Positions 1-8,646 of a DNA stretch of 64,000 bases are shown piece after piece. Both the position numbers and the translations under genes were made by a program. Under the pieces are notes generated by a model that did not search any database, had not been told where the DNA came from, and was given only the letters and a program-made list of their open reading frames with translations. The DNA is from Oscillospiraceae bacterium (lineage in GTDB: Bacteria; Bacillota; Clostridia; Oscillospirales; Ruminococcaceae). Each line of letters starts with the position of its first letter. The first letter of the stretch is position 1. The stretch spans positions 62,001 to 126,000 of the forward strand of contig JAFRAJ010000039.1 of the NCBI GenBank assembly GCA_017405465.1, in the 5' to 3' direction.

Positions 1-1445
1 CAAGTCTCTCATCTCTTGCTGGTTTTTCAGCTCTGCTTTCACTTTTAGAACCTCTCGCATATCTGGCAGTCTCTGCAGAACCGGATAAAGGATACACGGC
101 ATGTGTTTCTGCTCTCACATTGCTCATTTGTGATATCGGAGACATGCTAAAAGCTACACGTGATCTTCAGAGTTTCAGAACTGTTTCCGAGAACCCGCAG
201 AAATACGCATCTTCAGTTCTTAAGGATCAGAATTTCACACAGATCCTTACAAATGATTTCTCCACGCCTTTCACCGGTGTGCTTATGAGCAGAAGGACCA
301 ACTATACTGATAGGTTCCTTGACTACTGTGATTCTGATAATATCGATTTCAACAGACCAAGAAAGGCCAGCTCATTCATTGGTATAGGAATCATTCTTGT
401 CGGCGTTATTTCCATGGTGATAAACCGCCTGACACTTCCTGAAGCACTGAAGGCTGCTTCTTTGGCTGCTGCGCTCAGCGCTCCGTTTATGTCTTCTCTG
501 ATGATGGAACTGCCTATTCACAGGCTTCAGAGACGGCTCAACAGACTTGGAGCCGTAATTCCCGGATATGGCGCAGCTGAAGACGTTGCTAGTGCAAACT
601 GTGTTGTCATTGAGGGCAGAGAGATATTCCCGAGAGAAAAGGTGCTTCTTCACGGAATAAAGACTTTTGAGAAAGAAAGAATAGATCAGGCTATTCTTTA
701 TGCTGCTTCAGTGCTCATCCATTCCTGTGATACGATGTCGCACATGTTCCTTAAGGTTATCCAGGGAAAGACAGACATGCTCTTCGAAACTGACAGTGTA
801 GTATACGAAGAAGGCTTGGGGTTCAGTTTCTGGGTGGATCAGAATCGTATTCTTGTTGGCAGAAGAGAACTGCTCGAGTCTCACGAGATTGAAGTTCCTT
901 CCAGGGATTACGAGAACAGATACACAAAGGCGTCTACCCGCGATGCTATATATCTTGCTGTAGCCGGAAAACTTTATGCCATGTTCGTGATCGGTTATTC
1001 TCCGGATGAGGAAATGACAGAACTGCTTCATGGCCTTGAGAGAAACAACATCAACATAATCGTAAGGACCAGGGATTTCATCGTTTCTCCTGAGAAGATA
1101 TCGAAGATGTATGACATACCTCAATCCATGATCTCCATGGTCAGAGACAGTTCAATGCAGGAACTGGCAAAGAAGACGGAATATACAAGGCACTGCACTT
1201 CATCACTGACTCACGTTGGCTCAGTTGGTGCATTCCTTGGTGGGATGATAGGCTCAAACAACCTCATTACAAACGCAGGCATTTCTGCGGTAATCGGCTT
1301 TGCTGGAATGATCGTGGGAATCTTGCTTTCAGCAGTCCTTGCGCTGATGGGAGGCCTCGATACAGTTAAACTGACTTCGGTATTGCTTTTCCAGATCGTT
1401 TGGAGTGTAATCCATCTCGCCGCCATTTATCTCAGAAGAGTATAA
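1..1445 (+). CDS. P-type ATPase-like membrane protein with lost phosphorylation motif (5' partial)
   Basis: The frame is open from the left edge (first full codon at base 3), so the N-terminus is missing; 480 codons are visible. The architecture resembles a P-type ATPase: a hydrophobic pair near visible residues 122-165, a cytoplasmic part resembling the P and N domains (residues about 195-390, including a VGRRELL segment typical of the nucleotide-binding domain), and C-terminal membrane segments from about residue 405. The catalytic DKTGT is absent: the expected place reads IEGREIFP. TGD is replaced by TRD, and no GDGxND motif is visible. Without the aspartate it cannot form the phosphoenzyme, so transport activity is unlikely. 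I infer a scaffold or regulatory pseudo-ATPase; the function is unknown. It could also be called a hypothetical membrane protein. Confidence 0.7.
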   Translation, partial: SLSSLAGFSALLSLLEPLAYLAVSAEPDKGYTACVSALTLLICDIGDMLKATRDLQSFRTVSENPQKYASSVLKDQNFTQILTNDFSTPFTGVLMSRRTNYTDRFLDYCDSDNIDFNRPRKASSFIGIGIILVGVISMVINRLTLPEALKAASLAAALSAPFMSSLMMELPIHRLQRRLNRLGAVIPGYGAAEDVASANCVVIEGREIFPREKVLLHGIKTFEKERIDQAILYAASVLIHSCDTMSHMFLKVIQGKTDMLFETDSVVYEEGLGFSFWVDQNRILVGRRELLESHEIEVPSRDYENRYTKASTRDAIYLAVAGKLYAMFVIGYSPDEEMTELLHGLERNNINIIVRTRDFIVSPEKISKMYDIPQSMISMVRDSSMQELAKKTEYTRHCTSSLTHVGSVGAFLGGMIGSNNLITNAGISAVIGFAGMIVGILLSAVLALMGGLDTVKLTSVLLFQIVWSVIHLAAIYLRRV

Positions 1446-1505
1446 GAAACGGATCCTGCTTTGATTCAGCATGTATAACAGGAACTGTGCCAAGGAAAAA
1501 TTTGT

Positions 1506-1533
1506 TTGATTTGTCTTTGGCATATGTTATTAT
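1506..1533 (+). promoter_or_regulatory. possible sigma-A promoter for the EF-G-like gene
   Basis: TTGATT and TATTAT are separated by 16 bases in the A/T-rich gap before the EF-G-like gene. The -35 is weak, so this is tentative. Confidence 0.35.
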
Positions 1534-1590
1534 GTATAAGTTGTAAATTAGCCTAATTGGGTACATTAATACGTAGGGGGACTATTTTTT

Positions 1591-3666
1591 ATGGGATACG
1601 CACCGGAAAAAATCCGTAATATCCTTCTTGCCGGACACAGCTCTGCCGGCAAAACATCTTTTGCAGAAGCTCTTCTGTTCCTCACCAAGTCTTCTGACCG
1701 TTTCGGCTCTGTAGCCAACGGAACCACAGTCATGGACTTTGAAGATGAAGAGATCCGCCGTAAAGCATCCATCTCTCTCGCTGTTGCTCCTCTTGAGTAC
1801 AACGGAGTTAAGATGAATCTTCTTGATGCTCCCGGTCTTTTCGACTTCGAACTTGGTATGTATGAAGGAATTCAGGCAGCAGAAGGAGTCGCTGTCGTTC
1901 TTTCCGCAAGAAGCGGAGTCAGCGTAGGAACTGAAAAAGCATTCAAGCTCGCAAAGAACAACAAGCGTTCGATCATGTTCTATGTAGGAAGTACCAGTGT
2001 AGAGAACGCTGATTTCAGAAAAACTTTCAGCGATATGGAAGAGCGTTTCGGTTCTGGTGTCTGCCCGGTCGTTTTCCCTGTCATTCAGGAAGGCAAGCCC
2101 ACAGTGTTCGTGGATCTGCTGGAGAACAAGGCATATACATATCAGAATGGAAAAGCAACTGAAGTTGATGTTCCTGATACTGACGGATACATCGATGAGC
2201 TGCTGAATGATATCAATGAAGCGGTAGCTGAAGTTGATGATGAGCTCATGGAGAAGTTCTTCATGGACGAGCCATTCACTCACGAGGAACTGGTAGAAGG
2301 CATCAAGAAGGGAACAAAGGCAGGAACCCTTTATCCCGTTATTGCCGGTGACAGCATCACTCTCGAGGGAATAGATCTTGCTCTTAAATATTTCTCCGCT
2401 CTCATGCCTGCTCCTTCTGATGAGGAAGATTATGAAGTAACTGACAAGGACGGCAATGCTGTTGAACTTAAAGTTGATCCAAACGGACCTCTTGTTGCTT
2501 ATGTGTTCAGAACTGTTGCGGACCCGTTCGTCGGTAAGCTTTCATTCGTAAAAGTACTTTCCGGAAAACTCGCCGATACCAGTGCTCCTGTTGTTGCAGC
2601 GACCGGTGAGAGCGAGCGTCCAGGAAAACTTCTGGTCATCAGAGGAAAGAAACAGATCGATACCAAAGAGATCACAGCTGGTGATATCGGTGCTGTAACG
2701 AAGCTTTCATCCACGCATACCGGTGACACTCTCTGTGAGGCTGACAAGCTCTTCAACGTCAAGCAGGTCGAGTTCCCGAAGCCCACCATGTCCATGGCTA
2801 TCTATGCTGCGAACAAGGGCGATGAAGGCAAGATCTCTTCCGGAATCCAGAAGCTCCTCGAAGAGGACAGAACTGTTACATATCATGTAAACAGCGAAAC
2901 AAGCCAGCAGATCATCTCCGGACTCGGCGAGCAGCATCTTGAAGTTGTCGTCGGCAAGCTCAAATCCAAGTTCGGCGTTGAAGTTGGACTTCAGGCTCCC
3001 AGAATTGCATATCGTGAGACTATCCGCGGAACAGCTGAAGCAGAAGGCAAACACAAGAAACAGTCCGGTGGTGCCGGTCAGTTCGGTGTGGTTGAAATGA
3101 GATTCGAACCTCTCCCCGGAGAAGATTTCGAATTCGTCAACGCTGTCGTTGGCGGAACAGTTCCGAAGGAATTCATTCCCGCTGTTGAAAAGGGAATAAG
3201 AGAAGCAATGCTTCACGGTGTTCTCGCCGGATATCCGATGGTCGGATTCCGCGCCACACTGTACGATGGAAAATACCATCCTGTTGACTCTAAGGAAGTA
3301 GCTTTCAAGTCTGCAGCACGTCTTGCTTACAAAGCAGCTTGTGCTAATGCTAAGCCCACTCTTCTTGAGCCTATCTGCACACTTAAGGCGTATGTGCCTA
3401 ACGACAACACCGGCGACATTATGAGTGAAGTCACAAAGCGTCGCGGCCGTGTTCTCGGAATGAATCCTTCTGATGACGGACTCATGCTCGTTGAGGCTGA
3501 AGTACCTGAAGCAGAGATGCAGGATTTCACCGCTTTCATGAGGTCTTCTACACAGGGACGTGGGACATTCTCCCTTGAATTCCTCCGTTATGATCCGCTG
3601 CCGAGCCATCTTGAGGCTAAAGTCATTGCGGATGCTGCCGACCTCAGAGAAGAGGAAGAAGAATAA
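1591..3666 (+). CDS. elongation factor G-like protein (FusA2-type paralogue), degenerate G motifs
   Basis: A 691-residue protein with full EF-G architecture: N-terminal G domain, domain II, and domains III-V ending at a Glu-rich tail. The P-loop (residues 15-22, GHSSAGKT) is intact. Other GTPase motifs are not: the DTPGH region reads DAPGL (79-83), so the catalytic His is Leu, and the NKxD motif expected just before ENADF reads GSTS (133-136). The switch I Thr appears as Ser. Canonical EF-G needs these for guanine specificity and hydrolysis. The ATG is preceded by a GGGGGA element. A terminator follows, so it looks monocistronic. FusA2-type paralogues are known companions of true EF-G; this one may bind nucleotide poorly or not hydrolyse it. 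It is not the housekeeping fusA. Confidence 0.85.
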   Translation: MGYAPEKIRNILLAGHSSAGKTSFAEALLFLTKSSDRFGSVANGTTVMDFEDEEIRRKASISLAVAPLEYNGVKMNLLDAPGLFDFELGMYEGIQAAEGVAVVLSARSGVSVGTEKAFKLAKNNKRSIMFYVGSTSVENADFRKTFSDMEERFGSGVCPVVFPVIQEGKPTVFVDLLENKAYTYQNGKATEVDVPDTDGYIDELLNDINEAVAEVDDELMEKFFMDEPFTHEELVEGIKKGTKAGTLYPVIAGDSITLEGIDLALKYFSALMPAPSDEEDYEVTDKDGNAVELKVDPNGPLVAYVFRTVADPFVGKLSFVKVLSGKLADTSAPVVAATGESERPGKLLVIRGKKQIDTKEITAGDIGAVTKLSSTHTGDTLCEADKLFNVKQVEFPKPTMSMAIYAANKGDEGKISSGIQKLLEEDRTVTYHVNSETSQQIISGLGEQHLEVVVGKLKSKFGVEVGLQAPRIAYRETIRGTAEAEGKHKKQSGGAGQFGVVEMRFEPLPGEDFEFVNAVVGGTVPKEFIPAVEKGIREAMLHGVLAGYPMVGFRATLYDGKYHPVDSKEVAFKSAARLAYKAACANAKPTLLEPICTLKAYVPNDNTGDIMSEVTKRRGRVLGMNPSDDGLMLVEAEVPEAEMQDFTAFMRSSTQGRGTFSLEFLRYDPLPSHLEAKVIADAADLREEEEE

Positions 3667-3684
3667 TATTCTTAAGTTTTTCAA

Positions 3685-3725
3685 AATGCGCCGTTATCCT
3701 GATGATAGCGGCGCATTCTTTTTAA
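3685..3725 (+). terminator. intrinsic terminator after EF-G-like gene
   Basis: ATGCGCCG pairs with CGGCGCAT around a 15-base loop and is followed by a T-rich tract. Confidence 0.8.
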
Positions 3726-3771
3726 TTCGGTCATATTTTCGTGGTAATATCTTTAACACGGAGGTAAACCA

Positions 3772-4608
3772 ATGTTCGGATATCTTGTCGCTGACCGTAA
3801 GAATCTCAGTGAAGAGGAATTTCTGCAATACAAAGCCGCATATTGCGGTATCTGCAGCTGTCTGCGAAAGAGCGGAACAATCTCCGGCAGCATTGCTTTG
3901 AGTTATGATCTGGTATTCCTTTGGTTAATACTTAGTTCAATGTATGAGCCTGAAGAGAAGCAGATATCAGAAAAATGTCCGGTTCATCCTTTTAAAGGGA
4001 CTCCTTTATTGCTGAACAAGTTCAGTGATTATGCAGCAGATGTCGGAATAATGCTGGCATATTATAAAGCTGAGGATGACTGGAATGACGACAGGAATCT
4101 TGCTAAGCGGGCTGCTGCAGGGATCCTCCAAAACCGATTCGAAGCAGTTTCACGAAAGCTTCCACGACAGAGCATCACTATAAAAGAACAGATAGGAAGG
4201 ATCTCTGCGCTGGAAGAATCAAAATCAGGCGATATCGATGCTCTGTGTAATTCTTTTGGCAAACTGCTCGGAGAACTGTTCGTATACAGTGAGAATGAAC
4301 ACTGGGCTACATATCTTAGAGAATTCGGAGAAGCAGTAGGAAGATATCTGTATCTTCTTGATGCAGTAGTAGATCTGAAAGAAGACGTAGCAAAGAACAG
4401 ATACAATCCTCTCTGTCAGGCTGAGAAGATCTCTAGAGAATGGCAGGAAGAGGCTGTAGAGATGTATCTGGGAGAAATATCCCAGACTTACGAATATCTT
4501 CCTGTAGTTAAGTATTCGCCTATTATCAACAGCATTGTATATTCCGGAATGACTGAGAAATTGGACATTATTCGGAATAAAGGAGACATCATCAATAATG
4601 AACCGTGA
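3772..4608 (+). CDS. DUF5685 family protein
   Basis: A 278-residue protein that I recognise as DUF5685, a family usually found beside J-domain genes in Clostridia. N-terminal landmarks are MFGYL and a YCGIC cysteine pair (about residues 25-29), with another Cys-Pro-x-His-Pro further on. The middle is helical, and near residue 190 there is a [17 protein letters not shown] segment that recalls the helical Asp-rich motifs of isoprenoid-synthase folds, though no enzymatic activity is established. A GGAGG site precedes the ATG. Its last 11 bases overlap the start of the J-protein gene, so the two are translationally coupled and probably act together. Cys and His suggest metal or redox chemistry (inference). 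Confidence 0.7.
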   Translation: MFGYLVADRKNLSEEEFLQYKAAYCGICSCLRKSGTISGSIALSYDLVFLWLILSSMYEPEEKQISEKCPVHPFKGTPLLLNKFSDYAADVGIMLAYYKAEDDWNDDRNLAKRAAAGILQNRFEAVSRKLPRQSITIKEQIGRISALEESKSGDIDALCNSFGKLLGELFVYSENEHWATYLREFGEAVGRYLYLLDAVVDLKEDVAKNRYNPLCQAEKISREWQEEAVEMYLGEISQTYEYLPVVKYSPIINSIVYSGMTEKLDIIRNKGDIINNEP

Positions 4609-5299
4609 TCCATATGAAATACTCGGAGTACCCAGAAATGCATCTGATGATGAGATAAAGAAAGCATATAGGGAACTCGCCCAAAAATACCATCCGGACC
4701 TTAATCAGGGTGATCCGGATGCGGAGAAGAGAATGAACGAGATAAATGCAGCTTATGATGAGATAAAGAATCCGTCATCTGCTTATAATTCTTACGGTTC
4801 ATACTCTGGAAGCAGCTCCTCGAATAAGGGATATCAAAACTCTAACAGTTACGGAAGACAAGGATACGGATCATTTCAGTTCGGTCCCTTTGGTTTCAGC
4901 TATTATCGTACTTATCAGTCACCAAGAGATTATCCTTTCGGTGACGGAACGCCTATGGATTATGCATATCAGAGCCTCAGGTCCGGGAATTACACTTCTG
5001 CGCAGCAGTGGCTTGGCAGGGTGCCTGCATCTGAAAGAAACGCAAAATGGTATTACTTCAGTGCATATGCAAACAGGGGATTGGGAAACAGGCTTGCCGC
5101 TATGGAGTATATAAAAAAGGCTTGTGAGATGGAACCGAATAATGAGGTGTTCAGAAGGACTTTAGAGGATATTAAAAGAGGAGAGGTCAGTTATCGGACA
5201 AGGTCGAGTGCTATGCCGATCTCTGGAATCGATCCAATGTGTCTGGGATTGTGTCTTCTGAACTCACTTTGTGGCGGGCGGTTCTTTCTTTGTTTCTGA
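4598..5299 (+). CDS. J-domain (DnaJ-like) co-chaperone with TPR-like region
   Basis: A 233-residue protein. Residues 1-66 form a J domain with the HPD triad at 32-34, which stimulates Hsp70 (DnaK) ATPase. A Ser/Gly/Tyr-rich linker (about 66-105) follows, then a helical repeat region (about 120-195) resembling TPRs ([26 protein letters not shown]). The tail is short and hydrophobic, rich in Cys and Leu, and might be membrane-associated. It lacks the zinc-finger and C-terminal substrate domains of true DnaJ, so it is a specialised J protein. It overlaps the DUF5685 gene by 11 bases. The partner and client are unknown; DUF5685 is the natural candidate. Confidence 0.85.
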   Translation: MNRDPYEILGVPRNASDDEIKKAYRELAQKYHPDLNQGDPDAEKRMNEINAAYDEIKNPSSAYNSYGSYSGSSSSNKGYQNSNSYGRQGYGSFQFGPFGFSYYRTYQSPRDYPFGDGTPMDYAYQSLRSGNYTSAQQWLGRVPASERNAKWYYFSAYANRGLGNRLAAMEYIKKACEMEPNNEVFRRTLEDIKRGEVSYRTRSSAMPISGIDPMCLGLCLLNSLCGGRFFLCF

Positions 5300-5308
5300 G
5301 GTGTAAGA

Positions 5309-5785
5309 ATGATTATTACTGACAGACTTGTTCTACGAAGATGGACACAGGATGATTCTGATGTATTTATAAGTCTGGCAGATGATCCAAGCATCGCGAA
5401 GTGGACAGGAAGATCAATACCCAGCTCCGAATTGTTCAATTATTACTTAAGCCTTGATACTTCTTTTGCAGTACAGTCTGACGAAAAAGTGATTGGCAAT
5501 ATTTCTTTCTTTAGGAACAGCACTACATCAGCACTCAATAGGCTGAATGTTTATGAAGCTGCATTCTACCTGTTACCTGAGTATCAGGGCTTCGGGTATG
5601 CTTCTGAAGCCTTTGGTGCAGCCTGTAATTACATGTTCAAGGGATTTTTAGCTGATGCCGTCATAGTTGGAATTCTGAAAGAAAATATCAGAGCGAAAGA
5701 ATTTATACACAAAGCAGGAGGAAGGTTCTGTTTCGAAAGAGAGACAGGTAACAGGGAAACAGAGGACTTTTATGTCTTGATCTGA
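5309..5785 (+). CDS. GNAT family N-acetyltransferase (RimJ/RimL-like)
   Basis: A 158-residue protein opening with the RimJ/L-type pattern TDRLVLRRW. The acetyl-CoA-binding motif A appears as LLPEYQGFGYASEA (about residues 90-103), with the expected Gln/Gly-x-Gly-x-Ala core, and motif B (NIRAKEFIHKAGGR) is near residues 130-143. It would transfer acetyl from acetyl-CoA to an amine, for example a protein N-terminus or small metabolite; the substrate cannot be told. A GAGGTG ribosome site precedes the ATG, ten bases after the J-protein stop, so it probably shares that operon. Confidence 0.85.
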   Translation: MIITDRLVLRRWTQDDSDVFISLADDPSIAKWTGRSIPSSELFNYYLSLDTSFAVQSDEKVIGNISFFRNSTTSALNRLNVYEAAFYLLPEYQGFGYASEAFGAACNYMFKGFLADAVIVGILKENIRAKEFIHKAGGRFCFERETGNRETEDFYVLI

Positions 5786-5912
5786 GGAATTTATCCTGTC
5801 TGAAGCTTTTTCGTGTCAAACGCTCAGTGGATCGTTGAGAGACAGCTATAGATGATCATTGGCAGGATTAAGTATCCGATTAAAGAGAACATTAGGCTGA
5901 GCTTCAGTTAAG

Positions 5913-5941
5913 TTGACACTGTTTTTTTATAAATCTATAAT
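5913..5941 (+). promoter_or_regulatory. sigma-A promoter for tRNA-Leu
   Basis: TTGACA and TATAAT with 17-base spacing, ending about 22 bases before the tRNA. Confidence 0.75.
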
Positions 5942-5963
5942 CATTAGGTATCATTTGGAAAAT

Positions 5964-6048
5964 GTCGCTGTGGTGGAATTGGCAGACACAAGGGACTTAA
6001 AATCCCTCGCCGAAAGGCATACGGGTTCGACCCCCGTCAGCGGCACCA
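5964..6048 (+). tRNA. tRNA-Leu (anticodon TAA)
   Basis: The acceptor GTCGCTG pairs with CAGCGGC (one G-U), followed by encoded ACCA. The anticodon stem AGGGA/TCCCT encloses loop CTTAAAA with TAA at 5998-6000. A long variable arm (CGCCGAAAGGCA region) and a TTCGA T-loop fit class II tRNA-Leu. Confidence 0.95.
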
Positions 6049-6051
6049 GTA

Positions 6052-6085
6052 AGAGATCCGTCCGTGACCGGAAGGGTCTCTTTTT
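6052..6085 (+). terminator. terminator after tRNA-Leu
   Basis: AGAGATCC pairs with GGGTCTCT and runs into TTTTT, four bases after the encoded CCA. Confidence 0.75.
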
Positions 6086-6120
6086 GGTAAGACAGACCAT
6101 GCCTTAACAGTGAGGAATCG

Positions 6121-6516
6121 ATGGAGAAAAAAGTCGTAAAGGTATCTGCTGCAGTTATTGTTTCGGGATCCCGAATCCTTGCAGCTCAGAGAATGTCCGG
6201 TGAATACGCCGGGCACTGGGAATTTCCCGGAGGAAAACATGAGAAAGGTGAGACTGCCAGACAGGCTCTGAAAAGGGAGATTTCAGAAGAACTGGGCATA
6301 CTGATATCAACAGGGCAGCATATCTGTACTGTCGAATATGATTATGAATCATTTCATCTTTCGATGGACTGCTTCATCTGTACGATCATGGAGGGAGTTC
6401 CCGAACCAAAAGAAGGACAGAAGATAAAATGGCTGTTTCCTCACGAGCTTTCACGTGTGAACTGGCTTCCTGCAGACAGGACGATCCTCGAAAAGATATG
6501 TCATATCACAGCGTAG
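6121..6516 (+). CDS. mutT: Nudix hydrolase, MutT-like (8-oxo-dGTP diphosphatase candidate)
   Basis: A 131-residue protein of typical MutT size. The Nudix box is complete from residue 38: G38, E44, R52-E53, E56-E57, G59 match Gx5Ex7REUxEExGU, the Mg2+-binding pyrophosphohydrolase signature. WEFPGGK just before it is typical of the MutT branch that cleanses oxidised dGTP. A GAGGAA site precedes the ATG. It lies between the tRNA-Leu terminator and a long palindrome, so it is probably monocistronic. Other Nudix substrates are possible. Confidence 0.85.
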   Translation: MEKKVVKVSAAVIVSGSRILAAQRMSGEYAGHWEFPGGKHEKGETARQALKREISEELGILISTGQHICTVEYDYESFHLSMDCFICTIMEGVPEPKEGQKIKWLFPHELSRVNWLPADRTILEKICHITA

Positions 6517-6556
6517 ACCTTGATCTGAGGCACTGGGCTTAGATCATTTATTCTTA

Positions 6557-6604
6557 GCTAATAACCAAAGGAGACAGCAGTCGCTGTCTCCTTTGGTTAT
6601 TAGC
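6557..6604. terminator. 22-bp perfect palindromic hairpin, probable bidirectional terminator
   Basis: Bases 6557-6578 are the exact reverse complement of 6583-6604 with loop AGTC. It lies between the Nudix gene (+) and a convergent membrane-protein gene (-). There is no downstream T-run, but the outer half of the stem is A/T-rich (ACCAAAGG/CCTTTGGT then AATAA/TTATT), so it may serve as a terminator in both directions. Confidence 0.6.
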
Positions 6605-6803
6605 CTTATGTATTTGAAAAGTGTATGCAAAAGAAAAAATGTTAAGGACGGATAGCTGTCATCGGTTTTATATCGTTAAGCGTAAATACACAAAGAAATC
6701 TCATAATTAGGCACTTCCCGGAAGAGATGTTCTATAATATACATAATCCGATAGAAAAGATGAATGATCTGAAACAAACTTTCATCTAAAAATATACCGT
6801 TCT

Positions 6804-7277
6804 TCAAGCAAATAGTATGGCAAGAAAAAGAGCAGCCTGACATATACAGTTTATCCACTGTGCGGCCCAATTGCTCCTGGCATCATCTGAGACGAAACGT
6901 TTTTTGCGGTACCACACCATCACTGCAGTCATTACTATCCAGAGAATAAAGAAAAGAACGCTGGGAACAGAAGATATAGAATTCAGGACATCTGACCAGT
7001 TTATTTTTCTGAAGTCAAGAACAAGAGAGATAAGCATCAACAGCCAACCTGAAGCCTGCATGGGTATGAAGTACTTATTCAGCCACTTTACGTCTTTATT
7101 CTTTGTACTAAGGATGAGTTTCCATGCGACTTTAAAACAGCCTGCCATAGTACTCAGCACAGCGCCTGTAATAAAGGGAAGACTGCTGAAACGTAAGGCG
7201 ACAAGTATCATGCTCGCACCGAAAAAAAGAACCGGGATAGCATCCACAAGTGCCAATGATAATGTAAATCCTTCCAT
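6804..7277 (-). CDS. small integral membrane protein, unknown function
   Basis: A 157-residue hydrophobic protein with about four membrane segments: near residues 4-30 (LVDAIPVLFFGASMILVAL), 35-52, 74-88 (ASGWLLMLISLVL), 104-122 (VLFFILWIVMTAVMVWY) and a C-terminal one. Charged loops contain KNKDVKWLNKYF and RKKRF. The start is set at the second ATG (7277) because AAAGGAG lies eight bases upstream of it; an in-frame ATG eight codons earlier would place that site inside the gene. I do not recognise a named family. It is divergent from the URO-D-fold gene and convergent with the Nudix gene. Confidence 0.7.
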   Translation of the reverse strand: MEGFTLSLALVDAIPVLFFGASMILVALRFSSLPFITGAVLSTMAGCFKVAWKLILSTKNKDVKWLNKYFIPMQASGWLLMLISLVLDFRKINWSDVLNSISSVPSVLFFILWIVMTAVMVWYRKKRFVSDDARSNWAAQWINCICQAALFLAILFA

Positions 7278-7430
7278 TTCGGTTGCTCCTTTTAAGTTCA
7301 TTCATATCGGATTATAGAACAAAATCGGTCGGGAAAGCATATTGCGTTGTCGTTTTAATATCGAAACTATCTTTTTGCAATACAGATATCCAGAGAAAAA
7401 CATATAAATCTGATTCAGGAGGAAGAGAGA

Positions 7431-8603
7431 TTGAACTCTAAAGAACTTAAGGCAGAACGTGTGAAACTCTTCCGGGATGCCGAGAACTTCAGAAAGACTG
7501 ACAGGGTTCCATATTTTGCGAATGTTGTTACATGGAAAGTGTTCGACGCTGGACACACACTTGACGAAGCAATGACTGATTTTAATGTCATGGAAGAATG
7601 TGTGCTTCATTTTTTGAATAAATATCCTGTGGACGCAATAATGGATGTTGGCATCCGCAATCAGTTCAATGTCACCGAGGCTTTTGGAGAGGGCAGTTAT
7701 TACTATTATGATAAAGAGGTTGTAGGAGTTCACGATCACGCTCACTGTACACCGGAGACACTGCAGCAATATATGGATGATCCAATCAGATACGCATGGG
7801 AAGTTATCCTGCCAAAGAAATACGGTGAAAGCTGGGAGAAAAAAGACAAAGCTGTATGGAAGAAGACTTTTTCAGAATATATGGCTTATATCAAATTCAT
7901 CCTGCATATGCAGAAGGTTATGAACAAATATGGTCTGCCGGGCCTTTCTCCAAACAACCCTATGAAGGGAGCTGTCGTACCGGCAGTAGAAACTCTCATG
8001 AGTGATCTTCTGGGGATTCAGCAGTTGTCTGTTGCAATGAGAAGAAATCCGGATCTGATAGATGCTTTCGTTCAGAGATGGGAAGAAGAACGGATGGAAC
8101 CGATCTATAAAAAGATAAGAGATTCTAAAGGACCGGATTATAAATATTGTTTTGACTCGTCCATACTGATGCTTGCGCATAACGTAATGAACAAGAGTCA
8201 GTTTGAACGCTTCTATTGGCCATATCTTAAGAAACTGCTGGATGTCTATGCTGAAAAAAAGATGAATATCCGGATCTTTACAGAAGGCAGCATCCTCAGA
8301 CTGGCTGATTATTTCAAAGACTATCCGAAAGGCCTGCTGACGTTCCATCTGGAACAGGATGATCCATTTGAGTTCCGTAAAGCACTGCCGAATGTAGCGA
8401 TTATGGGAGGAATGACGACGGATCTGCTGTCAAAAGGAACGCCTGAGGAATGTGTTGCTTATGCAAAACGTCTATGTGATGAACTTGGAAGTGAAGGCGG
8501 CTTTATCTTCAGTGAGAACAAGATGCTCTCCTACCGGAACGATGCGAAATCAGAGAATATGCTGGCTGTGAGTGAGTTTGTTCAGAGTCACAGGATCGCT
8601 TGA
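7431..8603 (+). CDS. uroporphyrinogen decarboxylase (URO-D) fold family protein
   Basis: A 390-residue protein, longer than HemE (about 350), with URO-D family patterns: TDRVPY near the N-terminus, and a C-terminal half with EGS then MGGMTTDLLSKGTPEECVAYAKRLC. Corrinoid methyltransferases of this fold (MtaA, CmuA) carry a His-x-Cys zinc site near here, but this protein reads IFTEGSIL (about residues 281-288), so that site is absent. It is therefore neither clearly HemE nor a typical methyltransferase. The start is TTG at 7431, chosen because AGGAGGAAGA lies just upstream. There is no haem operon nearby, and the substrate is unknown. Confidence 0.7.
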   Translation: MNSKELKAERVKLFRDAENFRKTDRVPYFANVVTWKVFDAGHTLDEAMTDFNVMEECVLHFLNKYPVDAIMDVGIRNQFNVTEAFGEGSYYYYDKEVVGVHDHAHCTPETLQQYMDDPIRYAWEVILPKKYGESWEKKDKAVWKKTFSEYMAYIKFILHMQKVMNKYGLPGLSPNNPMKGAVVPAVETLMSDLLGIQQLSVAMRRNPDLIDAFVQRWEEERMEPIYKKIRDSKGPDYKYCFDSSILMLAHNVMNKSQFERFYWPYLKKLLDVYAEKKMNIRIFTEGSILRLADYFKDYPKGLLTFHLEQDDPFEFRKALPNVAIMGGMTTDLLSKGTPEECVAYAKRLCDELGSEGGFIFSENKMLSYRNDAKSENMLAVSEFVQSHRIA

Positions 8604-8646
8604 TCTCTTTGACCAATGAGAACAAAGAATACTGAAGGAGATAGTT

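Noticed and set aside
2707..3684. A 325-codon open frame on the minus strand inside the EF-G-like gene
   Set aside because: It lies wholly opposite a clear EF-G-like gene, has no ribosome site and its composition (Ser/Phe/Cys-rich) is typical of an antisense shadow.
6676..6870. A 64-codon minus-strand frame in the gap after the palindrome
   Set aside because: It overlaps the membrane-protein gene in another frame, lacks a ribosome site and shows no family signal. I see nothing else in 6605-6803.
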